Shown here one piece after another: positions 1-6,764 of a stretch of DNA of 17,761 nucleotides (position 1 is the first letter of the stretch; each line of letters starts with the position of its first letter). The notes under the pieces are model-generated. The model ran no database searches and was not told the DNA's origin. It worked only from the letters and a program-made list of their open reading frames with translations. The translations under genes were made by a program, and so were the position numbers. Source of the stretch: JAKSUT01 sp045616505 (GTDB lineage: Bacteria; Cyanobacteriota; Vampirovibrionia; Gastranaerophilales; Gastranaerophilaceae); contig JAZLGV010000062.1 in assembly GCA_045616505.1 (NCBI GenBank), positions 1 to 17,761 of the forward strand. Direction: 5' to 3'.

Positions 1-901
1 AGTAACGACTGATACAAATGATGGTGCAGGATACTACGACGTTGGCCCTGAAGATTTGGGAGAAGACGTAAGAAGCGATATAGTTTTAACCTTAAAAGAA
101 ATGGGCTTTGATATTGAAGCGTCACACCACGAAAGTGCAAAAGGACAACACGAAATAGATTTCAGATACACGGATATTTTGACGGCAGCAGATAACGTTG
201 TTACGTTCAAAATTGCAGTAAAAGCCATTGCCGCTAAACATAATTTACACGCAACATTTATGCCTAAACCTGTATTTGGTATAAACGGTTCGGGTATGCA
301 CTGCAATATCTCATTATTTAAAGACGGCAAAAATGCTTTTTATGATGAAAATGCGGAATACCAACTTTCTGATGATGCTAAATATGCAATAGGCGGAATT
401 ATTAAGCATGTAAGGTCAATAACCGCTATTACAAACCCGATTGTAAACAGTTATAAGCGTTTGGTTCCCGGATATGAAGCACCTGTTTATTTGGCATGGT
501 CTTTGGCAAACAGAAGTGCGTTGTTAAGAGTTCCAGCAAAACGTGGTAATGCAACTAGGGTTGAACTTCGTTCTCCTGACCCAAGTTGTAACCCATATTT
601 AGCGTTTGCGGCTATTTTAGAAGCCGCATTGGACGGTATCAGAAACAAAATTGATCCGCCAGAACCTGTTGAAAGTAATATTTATAAATTGACTTCAAAG
701 GAAAGAAAAAGACAAAAAATAGATTCTCTTCCTGGAAGTTTGGCAGAAGCTTTGGAATGTTTTGATAAATCATTAATTGCAAAAGAAGCTTTGGGTGAGC
801 ATATTTTCTCTGAATTTTTAACTGCAAAGAAAAAAGAATGGGATTCGTTTAGGACATTTGTTTCTGAGTGGGAAATAAATAAATATTTAGAAAGATATTA
901 A
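1..901 (+). CDS. glnA: Glutamine synthetase type I (GSI-alpha), 3' part
   Basis: Makes glutamine from glutamate, ammonia and ATP in the cytoplasm; it is the main ammonium-assimilation enzyme. The frame is open from base 2, so the 5' end is cut by the window edge; about 299 of an expected 440 or so residues are present. Visible family motifs are EASHHE and GQHEIDF (metal and glutamate site), MPKP, GINGSGMH (ammonium and substrate loop), NSYKRLVPGYEAP with the following NRSALLRVP, and ELRSPDPSCNPYLAF. The C-terminal region reads NIYKL...DSLPGSLAEAL instead of the NLYDLPPEE adenylylation site of enterobacterial GSI-beta. It therefore resembles the feedback-regulated GSI-alpha type of Bacillus and is probably not adenylylated. 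A TTG at 56 is in frame but is internal, not the start. A strong hairpin terminator follows the stop. Function is near certain. Confidence 0.97.
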   Translation, partial: VTTDTNDGAGYYDVGPEDLGEDVRSDIVLTLKEMGFDIEASHHESAKGQHEIDFRYTDILTAADNVVTFKIAVKAIAAKHNLHATFMPKPVFGINGSGMHCNISLFKDGKNAFYDENAEYQLSDDAKYAIGGIIKHVRSITAITNPIVNSYKRLVPGYEAPVYLAWSLANRSALLRVPAKRGNATRVELRSPDPSCNPYLAFAAILEAALDGIRNKIDPPEPVESNIYKLTSKERKRQKIDSLPGSLAEALECFDKSLIAKEALGEHIFSEFLTAKKKEWDSFRTFVSEWEINKYLERY

Positions 902-923
902 TTCAAAATTATAAAAAGAAACG

Positions 924-965
924 TTGAGGCAAAATTTATTTTATAAATTTTGCCTCAATTTTGTT
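924..965 (+). terminator. Rho-independent terminator of glnA
   Basis: A perfect 15-bp stem has arms at 924-938 and 944-958 around a five-base loop, and is followed by a short T-rich stretch. It begins 23 bases after the glnA stop. The A/T-rich tract on the other side is weak, so it acts mainly on the plus strand. Confidence 0.85.
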
Positions 966-992
966 GACAATAAAAAATATATTCTTAAATAA
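964..992 (+). promoter_or_regulatory. Possible promoter of the zinc-ribbon gene
   Basis: A perfect -35 hexamer TTGACA lies at 964-969, inside the T-rich tail of the glnA terminator. The region 16-18 bases downstream is A/T-rich (TAAATA at 986-991) but is a poor -10 match, so only the -35 box is convincing. Confidence 0.3.
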
Positions 993-1025
993 ATATTGTG
1001 AGTTCAAAATGGAGTTTTGTTGAAG

Positions 1026-1391
1026 ATGTTTGAAGTGCTTTTTAAAAAATGCAGTCATTCTAAAATTGGTATGTATCAAAAATCAGGATATTGCCCAGAT
1101 TGTGGCGAGTATGTTGAAAATCATTGGTATATCACACGTTGTAAATGTTGTGGTGTCAAGCATAAGTCATTAATTAGAAACGGGCATGTTGTCCCTGTTG
1201 AACATTTTTGCAAAAATTGTGGCGAAAGTTCTTATATTGTAGAAGAAATTGATTTCCCAGATATAGTGACAATTAACTATGCTGCAGTATTAAGAACTGA
1301 ACACAAACGATTTGAAATTCCGAATGTAATTCAAATGTGGACAGATAAAGCGAATACTATGGAAGAAGTGAAATTGCTTTCAGCTTGTTAG
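1026..1391 (+). CDS. Small cysteine-rich zinc-ribbon protein, unknown function
   Basis: A protein of 121 residues that I do not recognise as a named family. It has a dense series of metal-ligand pairs: C9/H11, C23-P-D-C26, C39-K-C-C42 and C62-K-N-C65, with further histidines at 33 and 60. This suggests two zinc-ribbon or rubredoxin-like knuckles in the N-terminal half. The C-terminal third has no cysteine except the last residue. There is no signal peptide or membrane segment. The start is uncertain: ATG at 1026 lies 11 bases after GGAG (1011-1014), while in-frame TTG codons at 1017 and 1020 would place that site closer. The gene is monocistronic, after the glnA terminator, and its stop lies 1 base from the stop of the convergent gene. 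A role in metal or nucleic-acid binding is inference only. Confidence 0.7.
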   Translation: MFEVLFKKCSHSKIGMYQKSGYCPDCGEYVENHWYITRCKCCGVKHKSLIRNGHVVPVEHFCKNCGESSYIVEEIDFPDIVTINYAAVLRTEHKRFEIPNVIQMWTDKANTMEEVKLLSAC

Positions 1392-1392
1392 T

Positions 1393-1848
1393 TTATTCGC
1401 CAGTTCCTTCGCCTTCGCCAGCAGTTTTTGGTACAAAGTTTACTGCTACACCCATTTCTTTAAGGTGTGCTGCTGCTTTAGGTGCAAGTGCTGTATCTGA
1501 AAAGTTTTCTAATATTGTTTGGAAACATTCTATCGCATCTTGTTTCATATCTCTAGCTTTGTAAAGAACAGCAGCTTTGTAATAAAGCGGTGCAAGTGAT
1601 AAATCAGGTGCGATTAACATTTGATTATCAAGTTTTATTTTTACATTAATTAAATCAGAATTGTCTTGAGGTGAAAAAAGACCTCTTGCGTACATTTTTT
1701 TGGTCAAAGTATCAATAGATTCACTCATTTGAGTGATTTCTTCTTCTGGAAGACTTCCTTTTTTAGATTTCTTTGCAGCTTCAGATTCTAAGCAGAATAT
1801 CCCGCAAAATAAAATAATCCCTATAAAAAATGCAACGATTTTTTTCAT
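1393..1848 (-). CDS. Secreted TPR-like protein, unknown function
   Basis: A protein of 151 residues. Residues 1-25 form a classic Sec signal peptide: MKK, a hydrophobic core ending near residue 20, then SEAA as a probable signal peptidase I site. Cysteines in the core do not form a proper lipobox. The mature protein starts with a lysine-rich stretch. Residues 85-118 (LAPLYYKAAVLYKARDMKQD, then AIECFQTIL) look like one tetratricopeptide-type helical hairpin, with a second degenerate helix pair near SDTALAPKAAAHLKEMG. The tail is Gly/Glu-rich. It is probably periplasmic or extracellular and may mediate protein contacts. No enzymatic motif is seen. A weak GGGAT precedes the ATG. It converges on the zinc-ribbon gene with a 1-base gap and is divergent from nagZ. 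Confidence 0.75.
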   Translation of the reverse strand: MKKIVAFFIGIILFCGIFCLESEAAKKSKKGSLPEEEITQMSESIDTLTKKMYARGLFSPQDNSDLINVKIKLDNQMLIAPDLSLAPLYYKAAVLYKARDMKQDAIECFQTILENFSDTALAPKAAAHLKEMGVAVNFVPKTAGEGEGTGE

Positions 1849-1933
1849 AATCCCTAATACCCTTAATGTATTTTACAAATATATACTACATGAAGTATTG
1901 CAATTTTAACTCAATTAAATGTATGATTTTTGT

Positions 1934-2923
1934 ATGAAAAATTTATCAGAAAAAATTTATCAAATGTTTATAATGGGTGCAGAAGGTGCTGATTTTGAAA
2001 AAGAAATTAACCTTAAATCTGCATTGAATAAAGGTTTGGGCGGTGTGATATTTTTTACAAGAAATATTTTATCAGTTGAACAAACTCGTGATTTTATAAA
2101 TAAAATTAAATCAAATTCAGAAATTTATCCTTTTTTAGCAATTGATGAAGAAGGTGGCAGAGTTGAAAGAACAGAAAATATTTTTGGTGGTAAGAAATTC
2201 TTGAGTGCAAAATTTGCCGCAGAAAAAGGCGAAGATTTTTTAAAAACACAAACTGAAGAAATCTCAAATTTGTTAAATTCAATGGGGTTTAATTTGAATT
2301 TTGCTCCTTGTGTTGATGTAAATACAAATCCTAATAATCCAATTATTGGCGAAAGAGCTTTTTCTTCTTCTGTTGATGACGTTATAAGATATGGTAAAGT
2401 TGTTACAGAAACATATTTGAAAAATAATATTGTTCCTTGTTTAAAACATTTCCCAGGGCATGGCGATGCTGATGCTGATAGCCACAAAGTTTTACCTGTA
2501 CTTGATATGTCATTAGGCGAAATGGAAAAATATCATATAAAACCATTTAAAGAAATACCTTCTCCAATGATAATGGTTGCACATTTGCATTGTAAAGCCT
2601 TTGATAATGAAGTTATTCCATCTTCGTTGAGTGAAAATGTTTTGAATTATTTAAAAAATAAAGTAGGGTTTAATGGTTTAATAATTTCTGATGATATGGT
2701 TATGGGTGGTGTTGTAAATGACGCTAACCCAATAGAGTCAGCAATTAGAGCAATTAAGGCAGGTGTGAATATTTTGCTTTATCGTTACAGTGATGATGAA
2801 ACTATAAATATTGTAGAAGAACTTATTAGAGAAGCTCAAAGAGATAAAGTATTAGTTGATTGTATAGAATATTCTTATAATAAAATATTGAAGTCCAAAT
2901 CAGATTTTTTTAAAACTGTGTAA
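1934..2923 (+). CDS. nagZ: Beta-N-acetylhexosaminidase, glycoside hydrolase family 3 (NagZ-like)
   Basis: Family members remove N-acetylglucosamine from muropeptides during peptidoglycan recycling. Numbered from the upstream ATG at 1919, the motifs are AIDEEGGRVER (74-84, substrate binding), NPIIGERAFSS (140-150), KHFPGHGDADADSH (176-189, the NagZ loop carrying the His-Asp dyad) and SDDMVMGG (257-264) with the nucleophilic Asp258. The length of 329-334 residues is normal for single-domain cytoplasmic NagZ, and no signal peptide is seen. The start is not fixed by a ribosome site. ATG at 1934 gives MKNLSEKIYQMFIMG, the usual family beginning; ATG at 1919 would add MYDFC. The gene stands alone on the plus strand and is divergent from the TPR-like gene. 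No terminator is evident before the sigma-28-type promoter downstream. Confidence 0.93.
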   Translation: MKNLSEKIYQMFIMGAEGADFEKEINLKSALNKGLGGVIFFTRNILSVEQTRDFINKIKSNSEIYPFLAIDEEGGRVERTENIFGGKKFLSAKFAAEKGEDFLKTQTEEISNLLNSMGFNLNFAPCVDVNTNPNNPIIGERAFSSSVDDVIRYGKVVTETYLKNNIVPCLKHFPGHGDADADSHKVLPVLDMSLGEMEKYHIKPFKEIPSPMIMVAHLHCKAFDNEVIPSSLSENVLNYLKNKVGFNGLIISDDMVMGGVVNDANPIESAIRAIKAGVNILLYRYSDDETINIVEELIREAQRDKVLVDCIEYSYNKILKSKSDFFKTV

Positions 2924-2951
2924 ACAAATGTAACAAAACGCTCAAAAACAT

Positions 2952-2978
2952 GAAAGTTATTAGCTTTCCTGCCGATAT
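2952..2978 (+). promoter_or_regulatory. Sigma-28/sigma-D (flagellar FliA-type) promoter
   Basis: GAAAGTTA at 2952-2959, an 11-base spacer, then GCCGATAT at 2971-2978. Compared with the FliA consensus TAAAGTTT-N11-GCCGATAA, 6 of 8 and 7 of 8 bases match with exact spacing. The -10 is identical to the Bacillus sigma-D form GCCGATAT. The site is 44 bases before the ATG of the coiled-coil gene, in a non-coding gap. No sigma-70-type -35/-10 pair is obvious in the same gap. Confidence 0.7.
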
Positions 2979-3021
2979 ACATATTAAAGATAACTAATAA
3001 GTAAGGAGCGGTAGGCAAATT

Positions 3022-4410
3022 ATGTCATACGAAAGAGTAAAAGGAAACGGTGTAAATTTTAGTGATGGTGCTGTAGCTGAATGGGCTAAGAATAAAACTC
3101 AACGTACAGCAAGTGGTAGCACTAGTAGTAATTTTTCAAAAGATGCTGAGTTGTTAGCTCTTTTATATTCACATAAAGATGATGAAATGTCAGATTTAGA
3201 AAGAAGAATGTATGAAAAAGATCTTGAAGCTAAAGAGCAAGATATAAAAGCTCAAAAAATTGCCAATTTTACAGCAGGTGCTGGAGCAGTAGTTGCTGGT
3301 GTTCAAGCAATTTCAAGTGTAGCAGGCTTGGTAGGCGATTTGTTCGGAAGTAGAGCTGCTGCTGGTTCTCCTGCTGCTAATGTAAGTGATTATGCAAGTA
3401 GTGCAGAAACTGCACAAATTTCAGGTCAAACTTCTGCTGCAACTTCAGACTTGAAAAAAGCTTTGTCAGATTATGAAAAAACTGGTAATTATGATGCATT
3501 AAATGAAGCATATTCAGATGCAATCGGAGCAAAAACTGATTGCGAAGGAAAATTGAGTGAATTGAATAATTCTACTGAATTGCAAACAAGACAGGAAGCT
3601 ATAGATAGTGCAAAAAGTGATCTAAGTACAGCTGAACAAGCATATTCAGAAGCAACAGAAGCATATCAAAATTCTGTAAAAGCAAAAGATGATTATGAGA
3701 AAGGAGCATATAAAGAAGCAAAAACTTCATTTGAACAAGCAGAAATAGATCGTGATGAAAAAACAAATGCTTTAAATCAAGCAACAGAAGGTTTAGCAAC
3801 AGCAGAACAAGGTGTTGCTGATGCTCAAACTTTTAAGGATCAAATGGATGCTAGAGTAAGCCAATGTGATCAAAATGTAAAAACATTAGAAGCTGATTTG
3901 AATGCAAGGATAGCAGCAGGAGCTCCTGGTCCAGTAATAAGTGCAATGCAACAATCATTATCACAAGCTAAAAATGCATTAGCAGCAGCAAAAGTAGAAG
4001 CTGAAAAAGCTCAAACAAAATTAAATGAAGCTCAAGAAAACAAAAAAAGTGCAGAACAAGCAAAAACAGAAGCAGAAGAAGCTTTGAAAAAATCAGAAGA
4101 AAATTATAATACTTGTGCAGAAGCTGCAAAAACAGCTGCAGAAACATTAGATCAGTTAAAAGCAGATGCAGAACAAGCAAGAATTACAAATGAAGAGAAA
4201 AAAGTAGATAAAGAAAATGCAAAAACTTTAGTAAAACAAAGAGAATCAGAATATAAAGATGCAGAAAAATCAATTAATAAACAAAAATCTCAATTAGAAA
4301 AAGATTTGGCATCTATAAATAAACAAATTGAAAATGCTGATAAAGCAATGGAATTGAGAAAATTAAATGTAAAAAAAACTGATTCAGAAAAAGAAGAAGA
4401 AAAGAAATAG
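3022..4410 (+). CDS. Long alanine/glutamate-rich coiled-coil protein, unknown function
   Basis: A protein of 462 residues that I do not recognise by name. Residues 1-45 are polar and Ser/Thr-rich (TQRTASGSTSSNFSK) with no Sec signal. Residues 50-80 are highly charged. Residues 84-108 form a hydrophobic Gly/Ala/Val stretch (TAGAGAVVAGVQAISSVAGL and on) that could be a membrane-inserting helix. From about 130 to 455 the sequence is an almost continuous Ala/Glu/Lys/Gln heptad pattern with only three cysteines, typical of a long coiled coil. AAGGAG at 3003-3008 is a good ribosome site but sits 13 bases from the ATG. The upstream sigma-28-type promoter links expression to motility genes. A hydrophobic segment followed by a coiled coil without a Sec signal recalls proteins exported by flagellar or type III machinery, but this is inference. 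A filament, structural or cell-surface protein is an alternative. Confidence 0.8.
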   Translation: MSYERVKGNGVNFSDGAVAEWAKNKTQRTASGSTSSNFSKDAELLALLYSHKDDEMSDLERRMYEKDLEAKEQDIKAQKIANFTAGAGAVVAGVQAISSVAGLVGDLFGSRAAAGSPAANVSDYASSAETAQISGQTSAATSDLKKALSDYEKTGNYDALNEAYSDAIGAKTDCEGKLSELNNSTELQTRQEAIDSAKSDLSTAEQAYSEATEAYQNSVKAKDDYEKGAYKEAKTSFEQAEIDRDEKTNALNQATEGLATAEQGVADAQTFKDQMDARVSQCDQNVKTLEADLNARIAAGAPGPVISAMQQSLSQAKNALAAAKVEAEKAQTKLNEAQENKKSAEQAKTEAEEALKKSEENYNTCAEAAKTAAETLDQLKADAEQARITNEEKKVDKENAKTLVKQRESEYKDAEKSINKQKSQLEKDLASINKQIENADKAMELRKLNVKKTDSEKEEEKK

Positions 4411-4425
4411 AAAAGTTAAAAAGAA

Positions 4426-4457
4426 GTGCGATGCAAATGCATCGACCGCCTTTTTTT
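4426..4457 (+). terminator. Terminator after the coiled-coil gene
   Basis: CGATGC (4429-4434) pairs with GCATCG (4439-4444) around AAAT, and a run of seven T follows at 4451-4457. It lies between the convergent coiled-coil gene and speD. An A-rich tract on the left could let it work weakly for speD too. Confidence 0.7.
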
Positions 4458-4469
4458 ATATTTTTAATT

Positions 4470-4919
4470 TTAGTATTGAGTTGCTAATTCAAAAGGTTTT
4501 TCTGAAACTTTGTGAGTTTCCATATCGATAATGCCTCTTTTTAATTCTGTGAAAGAAGAATTTTTAGAGCATAATTTTTTTCTTAAAAATTCGTAAGAAA
4601 TTTTAGGGTCACATTTGTCACCGCATGTAAATAAATCAACTGCAGCGTATCCTAATTCTGGCCATGTATGTATTGCCAAATGGCTTTCAGCAATAATTAC
4701 TACTCCGCTTACTCCGTATGGATTGAACATATGAAAACACTTTTGGACAATAGTTGCGCCACATTCTAGTGCTGACTCTACCATAAGTTTTTCAATAAGC
4801 TTGACGTTATTTAATATATTTGGATCACATTCAAAAAATTCTGCTAATACGTGTTGTCCTAAATGGATTTGTTTTTTTCCGTTTTTCATTGAGGTAAAAG
4901 GTGATGTTGTTATTTCCAA
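4470..4919 (-). CDS. speD: S-adenosylmethionine decarboxylase proenzyme (prokaryotic SpeD)
   Basis: Decarboxylates S-adenosylmethionine to supply the aminopropyl donor for spermidine. It is a pyruvoyl enzyme made by self-cleavage. The cleavage and active-site motif AESHLAIHTWPE spans residues 77-88: cleavage before Ser79 creates the pyruvoyl group, His84 is the processing residue, and Cys99 in DLFTCG is the proton donor. The length of 149 residues is slightly longer than the usual 120-135 because of an N-terminal extension. The start is TTG at 4919, set by a perfect AGGAGG (4928-4933) 8 bases upstream. An ATG at 4924 is closer to that site but leads into a stop after four codons. An internal ATG at residue 11 has no ribosome site. 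No spermidine synthase is adjacent. The leader carries a 17-bp palindrome. Confidence 0.95.
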   Translation of the reverse strand: MEITTSPFTSMKNGKKQIHLGQHVLAEFFECDPNILNNVKLIEKLMVESALECGATIVQKCFHMFNPYGVSGVVIIAESHLAIHTWPELGYAAVDLFTCGDKCDPKISYEFLRKKLCSKNSSFTELKRGIIDMETHKVSEKPFELATQY

Positions 4920-4924
4920 TTCAT
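4910..4924 (-). promoter_or_regulatory. Four-codon mini-ORF overlapping the speD start
   Basis: ATG AAT TGG AAA TAA on the minus strand encodes MNWK and then stops. Its ATG lies 3 bases after the AGGAGG that serves speD, and its stop lies just past the speD TTG start in another frame. It could compete for, or couple to, speD initiation. No comparative support is available here. Confidence 0.35.
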
Positions 4925-4936
4925 GTGCCTCCTAAT

Positions 4937-4953
4937 GATTGCAACTTGCAATC
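4937..4953. promoter_or_regulatory. 17-bp palindrome in the speD leader, candidate operator
   Basis: GATTGCAA, one central base, TTGCAATC: a perfect 8-bp inverted repeat immediately upstream of the speD ribosome site. A -10-like TATTAT lies on the minus strand at 4977-4982, which would place the palindrome shortly after the transcription start. The one-base centre makes an RNA hairpin less likely than a site for a dimeric DNA-binding protein. Confidence 0.45.
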
Positions 4954-5054
4954 GTGGTTGTTCTACTACTTTTTACATAATACATTAAAACCTAAAAAAA
5001 GTACATATTGATACTATCTGAAAAAAAGTTTATATTTTTTAACATTTCTTTTAA

Positions 5055-5082
5055 TTGTCGATTTGTTTAACTTTTTTATTAT
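5055..5082 (+). promoter_or_regulatory. Possible promoter of the response regulator gene
   Basis: TTGTCG (5055-5060), a 16-base spacer and TATTAT (5077-5082) match the sigma-70 hexamers at 4/6 and 5/6. Transcription would begin near 5089, giving a leader under 20 bases without a clear ribosome site. A second A/T-rich element, TATAAA at 5093-5098, is too close to the ATG to serve. Confidence 0.4.
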
Positions 5083-5106
5083 TCTTTTTTATTATAAAAT
5101 TTAGTT

Positions 5107-5802
5107 ATGAACAAAATATTGATAATAGAAGATGATAGTGCCATAAATGATTTAATAAAAATCAATATGGAATTGATAGGATATAGTGTAATTCAAGCAC
5201 TTGACGGGATAAAAGGGTTTGCATTAGCAAAGCAAGAAGTTCCAAATCTTGTGATTTTGGATGTTATGATGCCAGATGTTGATGGTTATACTGTTGCTCA
5301 ACGTATAAGACAAAATCCTCAAACAAAAGATGTCCCAATTCTTATGCTAACAGCATTATCTCAATTGAAAGATAAAGTAAAAGGTTTTGACATTGGGGTA
5401 GATGATTATTTGTGTAAACCTTTTGAAATGGAAGAATTAAAAGTTAGAGTTCGTGCATTGTTGAAAAGAACTCACCAAATACCAGAATCTTTTGCAACAA
5501 AAGAACTTTTGACAGCAGGTGATATAACTTTGCTTCCAGAAACTTATTCAGTTAAAATTAAAGAAAAGATTGCAAAACTTACACCGATAGAGTTTGATAT
5601 TTTTAATTTGTTGTTTCAAAATCATGGCAATATGGTTTCTTCTGCAAAGTTGCTAAATGATATTTGGGGTTATTCTCCAGATGATGAAATTGAAACAATA
5701 AGAGTTCATATCAGACATTTGAGAAGTAAAATTGCAAAAATTTCAGATGGTAAAAAATATATTGAAACCATTTATGGTGGTGGATATAAGTTAAATATAT
5801 AA
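5107..5802 (+). CDS. OmpR/PhoB-family response regulator (orphan)
   Basis: A two-domain transcription factor of 231 residues. The receiver domain (1-120) has the acidic pocket E8-D9-D10, phosphoacceptor Asp52 in VILDVMMPD, Thr82 and Lys104 in CKPF. The C-terminal winged helix (about 135-231) shows LTPIEFDIFNLLF (158-170), the recognition helix RVHIRHLRSKI (199-209) and the terminal wing YGGGYKL. All catalytic residues are present, so it should be phosphorylated. No histidine kinase gene is nearby, so its partner is encoded elsewhere. The overall pattern resembles orphan regulators of the cyanobacterial RpaB/RpaA type, but the sequence alone does not settle the subgroup. The stop is 8 bases from the following reductase gene, so the two are probably co-transcribed. 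No palindrome or direct repeat typical of an autoregulatory PhoB-type box was evident upstream. Confidence 0.95.
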   Translation: MNKILIIEDDSAINDLIKINMELIGYSVIQALDGIKGFALAKQEVPNLVILDVMMPDVDGYTVAQRIRQNPQTKDVPILMLTALSQLKDKVKGFDIGVDDYLCKPFEMEELKVRVRALLKRTHQIPESFATKELLTAGDITLLPETYSVKIKEKIAKLTPIEFDIFNLLFQNHGNMVSSAKLLNDIWGYSPDDEIETIRVHIRHLRSKIAKISDGKKYIETIYGGGYKLNI

Positions 5803-5810
5803 GGGATATT

Positions 5811-6764
5811 ATGAAAGAAATTAGAAATGTATTAGTTATTGGCTTGGGGGCTATCGGCTCTATATATGCAACAAAATTTTTCGATTATGATAATGCGTGT
5901 GTAAAAGTTTTGTTGGATAAATCACGTCTTGAACGATATATTGAAGATGGGATTATTTTTAATAATCAAAGATATGATTTTGAATATGTTTTGGAATACG
6001 ACAGATTTTACAAACCTGATTTGATTATTATTGCAACAAAAGGAACTGATTTTAAACAATCTTCAAGAATGATTAGGTCTTTTGTTTCTGAAGATACAAT
6101 CATAATGTCTTTATTAAATGGTATTTCAACAGAAGAAATTTTGATGGAAAAATATGGAGCAGATAAAGTTTTGTATTCTTATTATCTAGGTCATGCAAGC
6201 ATGCGAAGAGGTAATAGAATTAAATTTGATGGCGAAGGTAATATTTTCTTTGGGGAAAAAGATAATACAGAATTGAGTGAAAATGTTGCAGCTGTTAAGA
6301 GATTTTTTGACCGTTGCGGTATCTCTTATAAAATTCCTCAAGATATGATTTCTTCTTTGTGGCAAAAATTTATTATTAACATTGGTGCAAATCAAACTTT
6401 GGCAATGTTAAAAGAACCTTATAGTGCGTTTAAAGATTTGCTTCACGCAAGAAATACAGCATTTGCACTTATGTCAGAAGCAGTTGAAATAGCAAAGGCA
6501 TTGAATATTAAAGATGCTGATAATTTTGTTGAAAACGCATTTGAAACTCTTTGTTATATGCCACCACATTTAAAACCATCAATGTTGCAAGATATTGAAA
6601 ACGGTAATTTGACAGAAGTTGATTTCTTTGCAGGTGAAGTTTGCAGATTAGGTAAAAAATTAGGAATACAAACTCCTAAAAATAGTCTTGCATACAACAT
6701 TATCAAATCTTTAGAACAGGCTTCAATAAATTCTTATGCTTCTGTTGAAGTTATGCAACCGTAG
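5811..6764 (+). CDS. panE: 2-Dehydropantoate 2-reductase family protein (PanE/ApbA)
   Basis: PanE reduces ketopantoate to pantoate with NADPH in coenzyme A biosynthesis. The protein has 317 residues, normal length. The N-terminal Rossmann fold begins with VLVIGLGAIGS (8-17). ATKG (75-78) and SLLNGIST (100-107) are the usual NADPH and substrate loops. The C-terminal helical domain has WQKFIINIGANQ (184-195), containing the catalytic Lys186 and the Asn residues, and TEVDFFAGEV (268-277) with the conserved Glu269. Many paralogues of this family act on other keto acids, so the pantoate assignment is probable, not certain. AAGGG precedes the ATG, 8 bases after the regulator stop. The last 31 bases overlap the 3' end of the convergent ispE, so there is no room for an intergenic terminator. 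Confidence 0.87.
   Translation: MKEIRNVLVIGLGAIGSIYATKFFDYDNACVKVLLDKSRLERYIEDGIIFNNQRYDFEYVLEYDRFYKPDLIIIATKGTDFKQSSRMIRSFVSEDTIIMSLLNGISTEEILMEKYGADKVLYSYYLGHASMRRGNRIKFDGEGNIFFGEKDNTELSENVAAVKRFFDRCGISYKIPQDMISSLWQKFIINIGANQTLAMLKEPYSAFKDLLHARNTAFALMSEAVEIAKALNIKDADNFVENAFETLCYMPPHLKPSMLQDIENGNLTEVDFFAGEVCRLGKKLGIQTPKNSLAYNIIKSLEQASINSYASVEVMQP

Noticed and set aside
2951..2968. Hairpin terminator of nagZ (GAAAG...CTTTC)
   Set aside because: Only a 5-bp stem with no T-run after it; the same bases are better explained by the sigma-28-type promoter.
3599..4180. Leucine-rich reading frames on the minus strand opposite the coiled-coil gene
   Set aside because: They are the complement of repeated Ala/Glu/Lys/Gln codons, have no ribosome site and look like low-complexity shadow frames.
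4905..4935. Frameshift or assembly error at the speD start (ATG out of frame)
   Set aside because: The TTG start has an optimal 8-base spacing to AGGAGG and the protein is otherwise intact, so an error is not needed to explain the sequence.
5851..5858. GCCGATAG on the minus strand inside panE
   Set aside because: No TAAA-like -35 at the right distance and no gene is read from it in that direction.
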